Shown piece after piece: positions 1 to 5,651 of a stretch of 5,881 nt of DNA. The position numbers and the translations under genes were made by a program. Below the pieces are notes generated by a model. It made no database searches. It was given only the letters and a program-made list of their open reading frames with translations, and had not been told where the DNA came from. Position 1 is the first letter of the stretch; each line of letters opens with the position of its first letter. Location: contig JALVEV010000008.1 in assembly GCA_027030605.1 (NCBI GenBank), positions 1-5,881 on the forward strand, in the 5' to 3' direction. The stretch is from Campylobacteraceae bacterium. Lineage in GTDB: Bacteria > Campylobacterota > Campylobacteria > Campylobacterales > Sulfurovaceae.

Positions 1-1
1 C

Positions 2-325
2 CTAGATACAAACTACTTCGTGAAAAATCGTTCTAAAGTTCTTTATGGAAACTATGAGTTAGGCAAAGAGTATCGTTTAAGTGACCATACAACCATCTCT
101 CCCTATGTTGTTACAGGAGCTAGTTTAACGACTGATAATGTTCAAAAGAGAGCTTTGACCAATCTAGATGTTGGTATAGGGGTGGCGTTACGTAATCAAT
201 CAGGTGAAACACGTTATGAGGATGCCCTATATACCAATCAAATTAAGTTAGAGGCACGACAAAAGTATGCAGGTAATAGTAAAGATAAAAATACAATGCG
301 TCTACAGTGGGAGTTTTTTTATTGA
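2..325 (+). CDS. Outer-membrane beta-barrel protein, C-terminal fragment (NfrA/PelB/BcsC-like exopolysaccharide export porin)
   Basis: The reading frame is open to the left edge of the window, so only the last 107 residues are seen and the true start lies upstream; the GTG at position 20 is an internal Val codon. The fragment has alternating polar and hydrophobic short segments with Tyr/Gly/Asn/Thr-rich turns (for example YGNYELGKEYRLSDHTTISPY). It ends in an amphipathic strand, TMRLQWEFFY, with a terminal aromatic residue, as expected for the last beta strand recognised by the BAM machinery. Its position upstream of a DUF4434 lipoprotein and a DUF2334 deacetylase-like protein suggests the barrel of a TPR-plus-barrel polysaccharide export protein of the NfrA, PelB or BcsC type. 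NfrA is my preferred guess, but the choice rests on context and general appearance, not on a diagnostic motif. Arg codons are mostly CGT (5 of 7), unlike the next gene. The stop TGA overlaps the start of the next gene. Confidence 0.5.
   Translation, partial: LDTNYFVKNRSKVLYGNYELGKEYRLSDHTTISPYVVTGASLTTDNVQKRALTNLDVGIGVALRNQSGETRYEDALYTNQIKLEARQKYAGNSKDKNTMRLQWEFFY
309..313 (+). promoter_or_regulatory. Ribosome binding site inside the upstream gene that fixes a TTG start
   Basis: GGGAG lies 8 nt upstream of TTG at 322-324, within the last codons of the barrel gene. The GTG at 307 is also in frame, but it overlaps this motif and has no Shine-Dalgarno of its own at a proper distance. TTG is therefore the better start. 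It gives a standard lipoprotein N-terminus (M-I-K-K followed by a hydrophobic stretch) and a TTGA overlap with the upstream stop codon, a typical translational coupling arrangement. Confidence 0.6.
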
Positions 326-1236
326 TAAAAAAACTATCTATTTTACTACTCTTTGTTCTACTTCTTTTTAGTGCTTGTCAAAAGAGAAGAGAGGTTAAGT
401 ATCTATTCTATCAACCTCTTCTAAAAGATAAGATAGAGTGGGAAAGAGTATTTTTTACAATGCACTCTTTAGGCTTGAAGATATTGATTTTGCAGTGGAG
501 TAGATATGATATGGTAGATTTTATAAAGAATAAAGTGTGGCTAGAGAAGATTTTAGAAGAGGCAAAAGTTCAAAATATTCAAGTAGTTGTTGGGCTTTAT
601 GGTGACAATAGATATTTTAAAAATATTGAGGATAAAAAACTAAACCTACCTATCTATTTTGATAAGCTCTATAAGATAAATATTCAACAAGCCCAAAAGA
701 TTTATAAGGTTGCCAAAAATTTTTCTAACTTTTCAGGTTGGTATTTTGTAGAAGAGGTTGATGACCTAAATTTTAAAGAGAAAAGAAGAGAGAAGGCACT
801 AAAGGTATACTGGAAGAGACTCTCTTGTGAGATAGATAAAGTAGCAGATAGAGCTATCTACCTCTCTGCTTTTTATGGTCAAAATAGTTCTCCTCAAGAG
901 TATGCAGAGATGCTTAATAGAGTTGTACCAAAAGGGGTACATCTTCTTTTACAGAGTGGCATTGGGGCAAAACTTGTAAATCTTAAAGAGAGTAAAAACT
1001 ATATGCAGAAGTTTAAAATGAGTTATAAAGGTGAGTTTTCACCCATTGTTGAACTTTTTACTATTGGTAAAAAAGAGATAATAGCTATGGAGGCTACTCT
1101 CGTTCAAAAGCAGATTGAGTTTTTGAGAGATAACCAAATAGGTAATAGTATAGCACTCTTTTCACTACGTTATCTTTTTACAGATGAGTTACTTAGAGCA
1201 TACAACTATCATAAGAGAAGTAAAAATTTTAGATAA
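322..1236 (+). CDS. DUF4434-type TIM-barrel lipoprotein, putative glycosidase of an exopolysaccharide locus
   Basis: The product has 304 residues from the TTG start. Residues 1-18 form a lipoprotein signal peptide (KK, then a Leu/Phe-rich core) with lipobox FSAC and Cys19 as the lipidated residue; Phe at -3 is less usual than Leu or Val. The mature part resembles the DUF4434 family of putative glycosyl hydrolases. It has a first strand with FYQP (29-32), Trp40 in the first helix, the strand LKILILQWS (52-60), VVVGLYGDNRYF (88-99), GWYFVEEVDD (139-148) with paired acidic residues where catalysis would be expected, LSAFYG (181-186) and LLLQSGIGA (208-216). From memory, family members often carry QDG at the last motif; Ser212 here would replace that acidic residue. 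Activity and substrate are unknown. The protein probably sits in the periplasm, anchored to a membrane, and acts on the exported glycan. Arg codons are 14 AGA and 1 CGT, unlike its neighbours. Confidence 0.7.
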   Translation: MIKKLSILLLFVLLLFSACQKRREVKYLFYQPLLKDKIEWERVFFTMHSLGLKILILQWSRYDMVDFIKNKVWLEKILEEAKVQNIQVVVGLYGDNRYFKNIEDKKLNLPIYFDKLYKINIQQAQKIYKVAKNFSNFSGWYFVEEVDDLNFKEKRREKALKVYWKRLSCEIDKVADRAIYLSAFYGQNSSPQEYAEMLNRVVPKGVHLLLQSGIGAKLVNLKESKNYMQKFKMSYKGEFSPIVELFTIGKKEIIAMEATLVQKQIEFLRDNQIGNSIALFSLRYLFTDELLRAYNYHKRSKNFR

Positions 1237-1262
1237 TCCTATAGATAACTATAGGATTATTT
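1231..1262 (+). terminator. Hairpin overlapping a stop codon, weak terminator or mRNA processing element
   Basis: TAATCCTATAG (1234-1244) and CTATAGGATTA (1249-1259) are exact reverse complements around an ATAA loop, an 11-bp perfect stem. It extends by one A-T pair (1233/1260), one G-U pair (1232/1261) and another A-T pair (1231/1262). The UAA stop codon of the DUF4434 gene lies inside the left arm. The stem has only three G-C pairs, and what follows is TTATTTAAAAAATTT, not a clean T tract, so complete termination is doubtful. It may act as a partial attenuator or protect the 3' end of the upstream message, changing the ratio of lipoprotein to the deacetylase-like protein downstream. Confidence 0.5.
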
Positions 1263-1285
1263 AAAAAATTTAAAAAGGGAAAAAT

Positions 1286-3730
1286 ATGATTTATAAGATA
1301 TTTTTAACAATCTTTTTCTCACTTATCTCATTAAGCAGTTTTGCAATTGGAATTGTCTATGAAGATGGTGAGCAGGGTACAGAAAAATGGACTCTTTACG
1401 ATGATACTCCAGCAGGAGCTACCGTAACAACACTCTTTGACCAGCAGAAGCAGAGTGGTGTAGTTGAGCTTCATACATCGGGGGTTGACAATGGTTTTAT
1501 GTTGGGGTCATTTACTCTTGCATCATCATGGAATAATACCAATGACAATCTTCTCTCTTGGGAGATGAATTTCAATGAAGAGTTTATTGTTTATGTTTTG
1601 GTTCAAACCGATTTAGGCTATCGTTACCTCTACTATACACCAACAGATACTAGTTATGGAAAAGGAGATGGTTCAATATTTGTTCACTTTGGTTTAGGTA
1701 GTCAATCAAAAAATGGAACATGGCAGAGTTTTCAACGTAACCTTGCTCAAGATGTTCAAGCCTATGAACCTACCAATAGTTTAGTCTCTGTTTTAGCTTT
1801 TTTAGTACGTGGAAGTGGAAAACTTGACAATATAGTTATGTCAGGTGGAGCAGACGTAACACCTCCTACTATTACTCTACAGGGTGACCCTTTTGTGATT
1901 GTGTATCAAAATAGTAACTACATTGATGCAGGTGCAACGGCATATGATGATGTTGATGGAAATCTTACATCAAATATTGTAACTACGAGTAGTGTAGATG
2001 CATCACAACTTGGAACCTATACCGTTAAATATAATCTATCTGATAGTAGTAACAACCAAGCTGTTGAGGTAGTAAGAACCGTTAAAGTAGTATCGAACCC
2101 TACAAGTAGTAATGATGTACTTATTCTTTATGATGATTCATCTGCCTATGGAAGTATGGGGTTAAAAAATGCTATGTTTTTACAAAATCTATTGGGACAT
2201 TTTGGTTCACTTCAAGTTACAGCTAAGCCAGTCTCCACTTATGTAGCGGGTGAGATGCAGAGTGTAAGAGCTGTTTTCTACTTAGGTACGGTTTATGATG
2301 CATTGAGCCAATATGGTAATGGTTCAGCAGAAGAAGAGGCTTATTATGCATTTTATAATGATGTTGTAACAACAGGTCGTAATGTTATTTGGATGAACTA
2401 TAATCTTAATTTATTAGAGTCATATCAATCTACTCACAATCCTAATGGAATGAGTTTTGCTCAACAGTTTGGGTTCAAGTTTAAAGCTGTTACTCAAGGA
2501 GACTTTAACCGTGTAACCTATAAAAATACAGAGCTATATAAAGGTGTTATACCATTTGCTACCCCTGGGGTGAATGTCTCTCTTTGTAAAGATGAGGGTT
2601 CACATAGATATGCTTGTGAGTTAGAGACTAATGAGGTGAGCATTGTAGATACGACAAAAGTAGTTGTAGATGCTACTACCTACTCAACACTTAACCCCTC
2701 AACCCCTACAACTCCGTATGTTGTTCATGGAAATCACTTTTGGTTTGTAGGAGATGTGCCATTTAGTTATATGTCAGAAGAGGACAGATACTTAGCTTTT
2801 TCAGACCTGCTACACGATATGGTTGAGATACCTCATACCGAAGTGCATAAAGCAATTATGCGTCTTGAAGATGTAGACGCTCGAACAGAGTTAGCAGACT
2901 TAAATGCTATTGCTAACTATATGCAAGGTAAAGGCATACCATTTTCAGTAGCAACTATTCCTCAATATGAAGACCCTTTAGGTGTAGAGAATGGTGGTGT
3001 AGCAACTACAGAGTTACTCTCAAATTCGGTTATTGGTCAGCGACTAAAAGAGCTTTATGACCAAGGTGCTATCTATATTGTACAGCATGGAACAACTCAT
3101 CAATTTTACAATAGCATCAGTGACCCTGTAGATGAGATTAAAAATCCATACAATGGTCTAAGTGGAGATGATTTTGAGTTTATGCGTGTAGTAGAGGTAG
3201 ACCCAAATCAGCCCTACCTCTATCTTCATCCAACTATGAATGACTCTGCTCAATTAGCAAAAGATAGAATTTTGGCAGGAAAAGCAATTCTTGATAATCT
3301 CGGTGTAACAGCTTTCTGTTGGGAGGCTCCACACTATATGGCTGGACCAAACCACTACAGAGGTATAAAAGAGGTCTACCCTGTGCAGTATGCTAGAGTA
3401 CTATACTACCCATTTGAAAATAGTAATGATATTAATAAAAAGTATAAATTTATAGGGCAGTTCTATCCATATATGATTCAAAAAGACCTCTATGGCTATA
3501 AGATTATTCCTGAAAATATTCACAATATTGAAGATGCTCCAAACACTGGTTATCGACCTCTTTTTCCTGCCGATACTATTCGCTTTGCACAAAAACTAAA
3601 AGTAGTGCGAGATGGGGTAGCGAGTTTCTTCTACCACCCTTATTTACAAGCTGGTTATCTACAGCAGATTGTAGAGGGATTAGAGGCAGAGGGGTATCAG
3701 TTTGTAGGTGCTCCTACACTATTGCAGTAG
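1286..3730 (+). CDS. Secreted multidomain protein with C-terminal DUF2334/polysaccharide-deacetylase-like domain
   Basis: The start ATG is preceded by AAGGGA (1275-1280) with 5 nt spacing. Residues 1-20 are a Sec signal peptide (core IFLTIFFSLISL, likely cleavage after SSFA). Residues about 21-187 form a beta-rich module resembling carbohydrate-binding jelly-roll domains (starts YEDGEQGTEKW, ends GKLDNIVM). Residues 190-270 are an Ig-like DUF5011/HYR-type domain (VTPPTITLQG, YIDAGATAYDDVDGNLT, GTYTVKYNLSDSSNN). Residues about 276-515 look like a Rossmann or glutamine-amidotransferase-like alpha/beta domain (VLILYDDSSAYGS, AVFYLGTVYD). Residues 520-814 match the DUF2334 branch of the NodB-like deacetylase superfamily. 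They carry RLEDVD (526-531, acidic pair D529/D531), HGTTH (601-605, metal-binding HxxxH), CWEAPHY (678-684), YGYKIIPEN (736-744) and FFYHPYL (781-787). The expected role is periplasmic or surface deacetylation of an N-acetylated exopolysaccharide. The fold assignment is fairly secure and motif residues look intact; the substrate is inferred from context. It ends 9 nt before the next gene. Confidence 0.75.
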   Translation: MIYKIFLTIFFSLISLSSFAIGIVYEDGEQGTEKWTLYDDTPAGATVTTLFDQQKQSGVVELHTSGVDNGFMLGSFTLASSWNNTNDNLLSWEMNFNEEFIVYVLVQTDLGYRYLYYTPTDTSYGKGDGSIFVHFGLGSQSKNGTWQSFQRNLAQDVQAYEPTNSLVSVLAFLVRGSGKLDNIVMSGGADVTPPTITLQGDPFVIVYQNSNYIDAGATAYDDVDGNLTSNIVTTSSVDASQLGTYTVKYNLSDSSNNQAVEVVRTVKVVSNPTSSNDVLILYDDSSAYGSMGLKNAMFLQNLLGHFGSLQVTAKPVSTYVAGEMQSVRAVFYLGTVYDALSQYGNGSAEEEAYYAFYNDVVTTGRNVIWMNYNLNLLESYQSTHNPNGMSFAQQFGFKFKAVTQGDFNRVTYKNTELYKGVIPFATPGVNVSLCKDEGSHRYACELETNEVSIVDTTKVVVDATTYSTLNPSTPTTPYVVHGNHFWFVGDVPFSYMSEEDRYLAFSDLLHDMVEIPHTEVHKAIMRLEDVDARTELADLNAIANYMQGKGIPFSVATIPQYEDPLGVENGGVATTELLSNSVIGQRLKELYDQGAIYIVQHGTTHQFYNSISDPVDEIKNPYNGLSGDDFEFMRVVEVDPNQPYLYLHPTMNDSAQLAKDRILAGKAILDNLGVTAFCWEAPHYMAGPNHYRGIKEVYPVQYARVLYYPFENSNDINKKYKFIGQFYPYMIQKDLYGYKIIPENIHNIEDAPNTGYRPLFPADTIRFAQKLKVVRDGVASFFYHPYLQAGYLQQIVEGLEAEGYQFVGAPTLLQ

Positions 3731-3739
3731 GTATAGATT

Positions 3740-4639
3740 ATGAATATGCTAAAAGGTCTCTTTTTTGTAATACTATTTTGTCTATTGATAGCTCTTTTAT
3801 GGAATATAAAAAGAGCTAATTTTACAAAAATAGAGCATAATCAAATAAAACTATATGGAGTTACTTTAGACTCCATAAAAGAGATAGAGCCAACCATTGA
3901 GGCATTAGACTCTCTCTCTAAAAGGGTAATGGTACGTGTAGTATTTGATGAAAATATTTCAGCTAAGAGCTACAAAGAGCCACTACAGAAACTAAAAAGA
4001 GTCTCCTTTGTTATGGGTGAGCTTTTTGACTCGGAGTATCTACCTCACTATAGTTTTAAAGCCTATAAAAAGCGTGTTAATGAGTATCTTGATGTTTTAG
4101 GAGATGTTGTTGATGTGTGGGAGATAGGCAATGAGGTAAATGGTGAGTGGACAGGAGAACCAAGCGATGTAGCTAAAAAAGTAGCCTACGCCTACAGTGC
4201 TGTAAAGAAGAGAGGCTACAAGAGTGCATTAACACTTTACTATAATGACTACACTTATAATGATGGTTGCTGGGCAAAACCTGAAGAGAAGATGCGACCA
4301 TGGGCAAAAAAATATTTAGATAAAGAGCTAAAAGAGGGGGTAGAGTATCTCTTTGTAAGTTACTATGAGGAAGATTGTGACAACTATAGACCAACTAAGC
4401 TAGAGTGGGAGCGACTCTTTAAAGAGTTAGGCAAGATGTTCCCCAACTCCAAGCTTGGTTTTGGAGAAGTAGGAACAAGCAACCCTTCAAAAAAAGCAGA
4501 ATATTTAAAACGATACTACACTCTTGATATTAACGCCTCTAGGTATGTTGGTGGCTACTTTTGGTGGTATGCAAAAGAGGATATGGTTCCAAAATCTAAA
4601 CCTCTTTGGGGTATTTTAGATGAGGTTTTAAAAAGATAA
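3740..4639 (+). CDS. Membrane-anchored clan-A-like TIM-barrel glycoside hydrolase
   Basis: The product has 299 residues. ATG at 3740 has AGGT (3729-3732), overlapping the upstream stop, 7 nt before it; ATG at 3746 is in frame but is spaced less well. Residues 4-22 form one hydrophobic segment (LKGLFFVILFCLLIALLWN) followed by KR, without a clear cleavage site or lipobox. This suggests an N-terminal membrane anchor with the enzyme in the periplasm. The rest reads as a TIM barrel of glycoside hydrolase clan A (GH5/GH39-like). It has IKLYGVTLDS (36-45, strand 1), RVMVRVVFD (62-70, strand 2), VDVWEIGNEVNG (124-135) with Asn131-Glu132 as the strand-4 acid/base signature, LGFGEVGTS (239-247) with Glu243 as the likely strand-7 nucleophile, and GGYFWWYAKED (271-281, strand 8). 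Cys177 and Cys213 could form a disulfide. The family number and substrate cannot be named from sequence alone. Its place in the cluster suggests hydrolysis of the exported glycan, for chain release or clearing of the periplasm. Confidence 0.7.
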   Translation: MNMLKGLFFVILFCLLIALLWNIKRANFTKIEHNQIKLYGVTLDSIKEIEPTIEALDSLSKRVMVRVVFDENISAKSYKEPLQKLKRVSFVMGELFDSEYLPHYSFKAYKKRVNEYLDVLGDVVDVWEIGNEVNGEWTGEPSDVAKKVAYAYSAVKKRGYKSALTLYYNDYTYNDGCWAKPEEKMRPWAKKYLDKELKEGVEYLFVSYYEEDCDNYRPTKLEWERLFKELGKMFPNSKLGFGEVGTSNPSKKAEYLKRYYTLDINASRYVGGYFWWYAKEDMVPKSKPLWGILDEVLKR

Positions 4640-4656
4640 TATGGTATGCTTCCAAC

Positions 4657-5475
4657 ATGACAATAAAAGAGATTTTAACCCAAGCCACAAAAAAACTGCA
4701 ACTAAGTTGCCAACGCCCAAGATTTGAAGCCGAACTACTCTTAGCCCACCATCTAAAAAAAGAGCGAACCTATCTACACGCTTTTGATAATAAAGAGGTA
4801 GAAGATATAGAAAGATTTGAAGCCTTAGTAGAGCGAAGAGCTAACCATGAGCCTTATGAGTATATTGTTGGGAGTGCTAGTTTTTATGATATTGAGCTAA
4901 AGGTAGAGCAGGGGGTACTTATACCTCGTCCTGAAACTGAGATACTTATTGATTTGGTAGCAGAGATTATTGAAAGAGAGAAGATAACCTCTATTGCTGA
5001 AATTGGTATAGGAAGTGGTGCTATTTCGGTAGTTTTAGCTAGAAAGTTCCCCAATTTAAAGATAATTGCTACCGATATTTGTGATACCCCTATTAAAGTT
5101 GCACAACAAAATATTAAAACTTTTGGTTTAGAGAAACAGATAGAGGTACGAAAGTCTAATCTTCTTGATGAGGTGAGTGAGTCTATTGAGCTTGTAGTAA
5201 GTAACCCCCCATACATCGCCCAAGATTTTATTTTAGAATCTAATGTAGTTGATTATGAACCAAAAGAGGCACTATTTGGTGGAGTGGTTGGAGATGAGCT
5301 TTTAAAAGAGATAGTCTTAGAGGTCAAAAAGAGAGGCGTTAGGTATCTTGCTTGTGAGATGGGGTATGACCAAAAAGAGCCGATGGAGCAGTTTTTTATA
5401 AGCTTAGGTATTAAAAATTATAGATTTTATAAAGATTTAGCAGGGTTTGATAGAGGGTTTGTTGTTGTGTTTTAA
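4657..5475 (+). CDS. prmC: Peptide chain release factor N5-glutamine methyltransferase PrmC (HemK)
   Basis: PrmC uses S-adenosylmethionine in the cytoplasm to methylate the Gln of the GGQ motif in release factors RF1 and RF2, which speeds termination. The 272-residue length is normal. The helical N-terminal substrate-binding domain (1-80) includes RFEAELLLAHHL (22-33). It is followed by VLIPRPETE (87-95), a family hallmark, the SAM-binding loop AEIGIGSGAISV (114-125), an acidic strand end ATD (138-140), the catalytic NPPY (183-186), DYEPKEALFGG (199-209) and the C-terminal GFDRGFVVVF. Glu115 stands where the motif I acidic residue is often Asp. The start is supported by alignment with the usual N-terminus, but the 17 nt before it hold no purine-rich Shine-Dalgarno. 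A four-codon reading frame (ATG 4646) ends in TGA overlapping this ATG as ATGA. With no terminator before it, the gene is probably read through from the polysaccharide genes, though it may also have its own promoter. Confidence 0.95.
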   Translation: MTIKEILTQATKKLQLSCQRPRFEAELLLAHHLKKERTYLHAFDNKEVEDIERFEALVERRANHEPYEYIVGSASFYDIELKVEQGVLIPRPETEILIDLVAEIIEREKITSIAEIGIGSGAISVVLARKFPNLKIIATDICDTPIKVAQQNIKTFGLEKQIEVRKSNLLDEVSESIELVVSNPPYIAQDFILESNVVDYEPKEALFGGVVGDELLKEIVLEVKKRGVRYLACEMGYDQKEPMEQFFISLGIKNYRFYKDLAGFDRGFVVVF

Positions 5476-5517
5476 GGGGTTTAGAGATTATTTTAGGCTC
5501 AAAACAACTTACAAACT

Positions 5518-5545
5518 TTTTAGCTAAGTTTAGATTAAGCTAAAA
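5518..5545. repeat. Inverted repeat TTTTAGCT / AGCTAAAA
   Basis: TTTTAGCT (5518-5525) pairs exactly with AGCTAAAA (5538-5545). Two further A-T pairs inside are possible if one base is bulged. The left arm overlaps the end of the first direct-repeat copy. It lies about 40 nt after the prmC stop and has no T tract, so a terminator role is weak; it could help protect the 3' end of the message. Confidence 0.45.
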
Positions 5546-5552
5546 CCTATGG

Positions 5553-5577
5553 AGAGTCCGATATTTCGGACTTTAAA
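5553..5577 (+). terminator. Terminator-like hairpin downstream of prmC
   Basis: AGTCCGA (5555-5561) and TCGGACT (5566-5572) form a perfect 7-bp stem with four G-C pairs around a TATT loop, extended by a G-U and an A-U pair (5553-5554 with 5573-5574). It is the most stable small hairpin in the intergenic region and lies about 80 nt past the prmC stop. The T tract after it is short (TTT, then six A), so termination may be incomplete; the T-rich hairpin just downstream could finish the job. Confidence 0.5.
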
Positions 5578-5593
5578 AAAGTGCTAAAAGAGC

Positions 5594-5651
5594 AAAAGTT
5601 TGAAAGTCTCCACTTTTCACTACAACTTGCAGAGACTTACAAACTTTTTTT
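5594..5651 (+). repeat. 17-bp imperfect hairpin built from the direct-repeat motif, ending in a T tract
   Basis: AAAAGTTTGAAAGTCTC (5594-5610) is the reverse complement of GAGACTTACAAACTTTT (5632-5648) except for one A-A mismatch, with a 21-nt loop. The right arm is direct-repeat copy 2 and runs into seven T (5645-5651). On the + strand this resembles a long intrinsic terminator or the end of a small RNA. On the - strand the sequence after the hairpin is also T-rich. It may equally be a remnant of a small palindromic mobile repeat. Confidence 0.6.

Noticed and set aside
20..325. Small stand-alone protein starting at GTG 20
   Set aside because: The frame is open to the left edge without a stop, there is no Shine-Dalgarno near 20, and the product looks like the end of a larger barrel.
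3401..3592. 63-codon open frame on the - strand inside the deacetylase-like gene
   Set aside because: It lies fully antisense to a well-supported coding region with DUF2334 motifs and has no start signal or known domain.
4173..4394. 73-codon open frame on the - strand inside the hydrolase gene
   Set aside because: It is antisense to the conserved TIM-barrel region; the Leu/Ser/His-rich translation is a typical shadow product.
4884..5216. 110-codon open frame on the - strand inside prmC
   Set aside because: It is antisense to the conserved core of PrmC, including the IPRPETE, SAM-binding and NPPY motifs. The Ser/Ile-rich translation is what the complement of that coding sequence would give.
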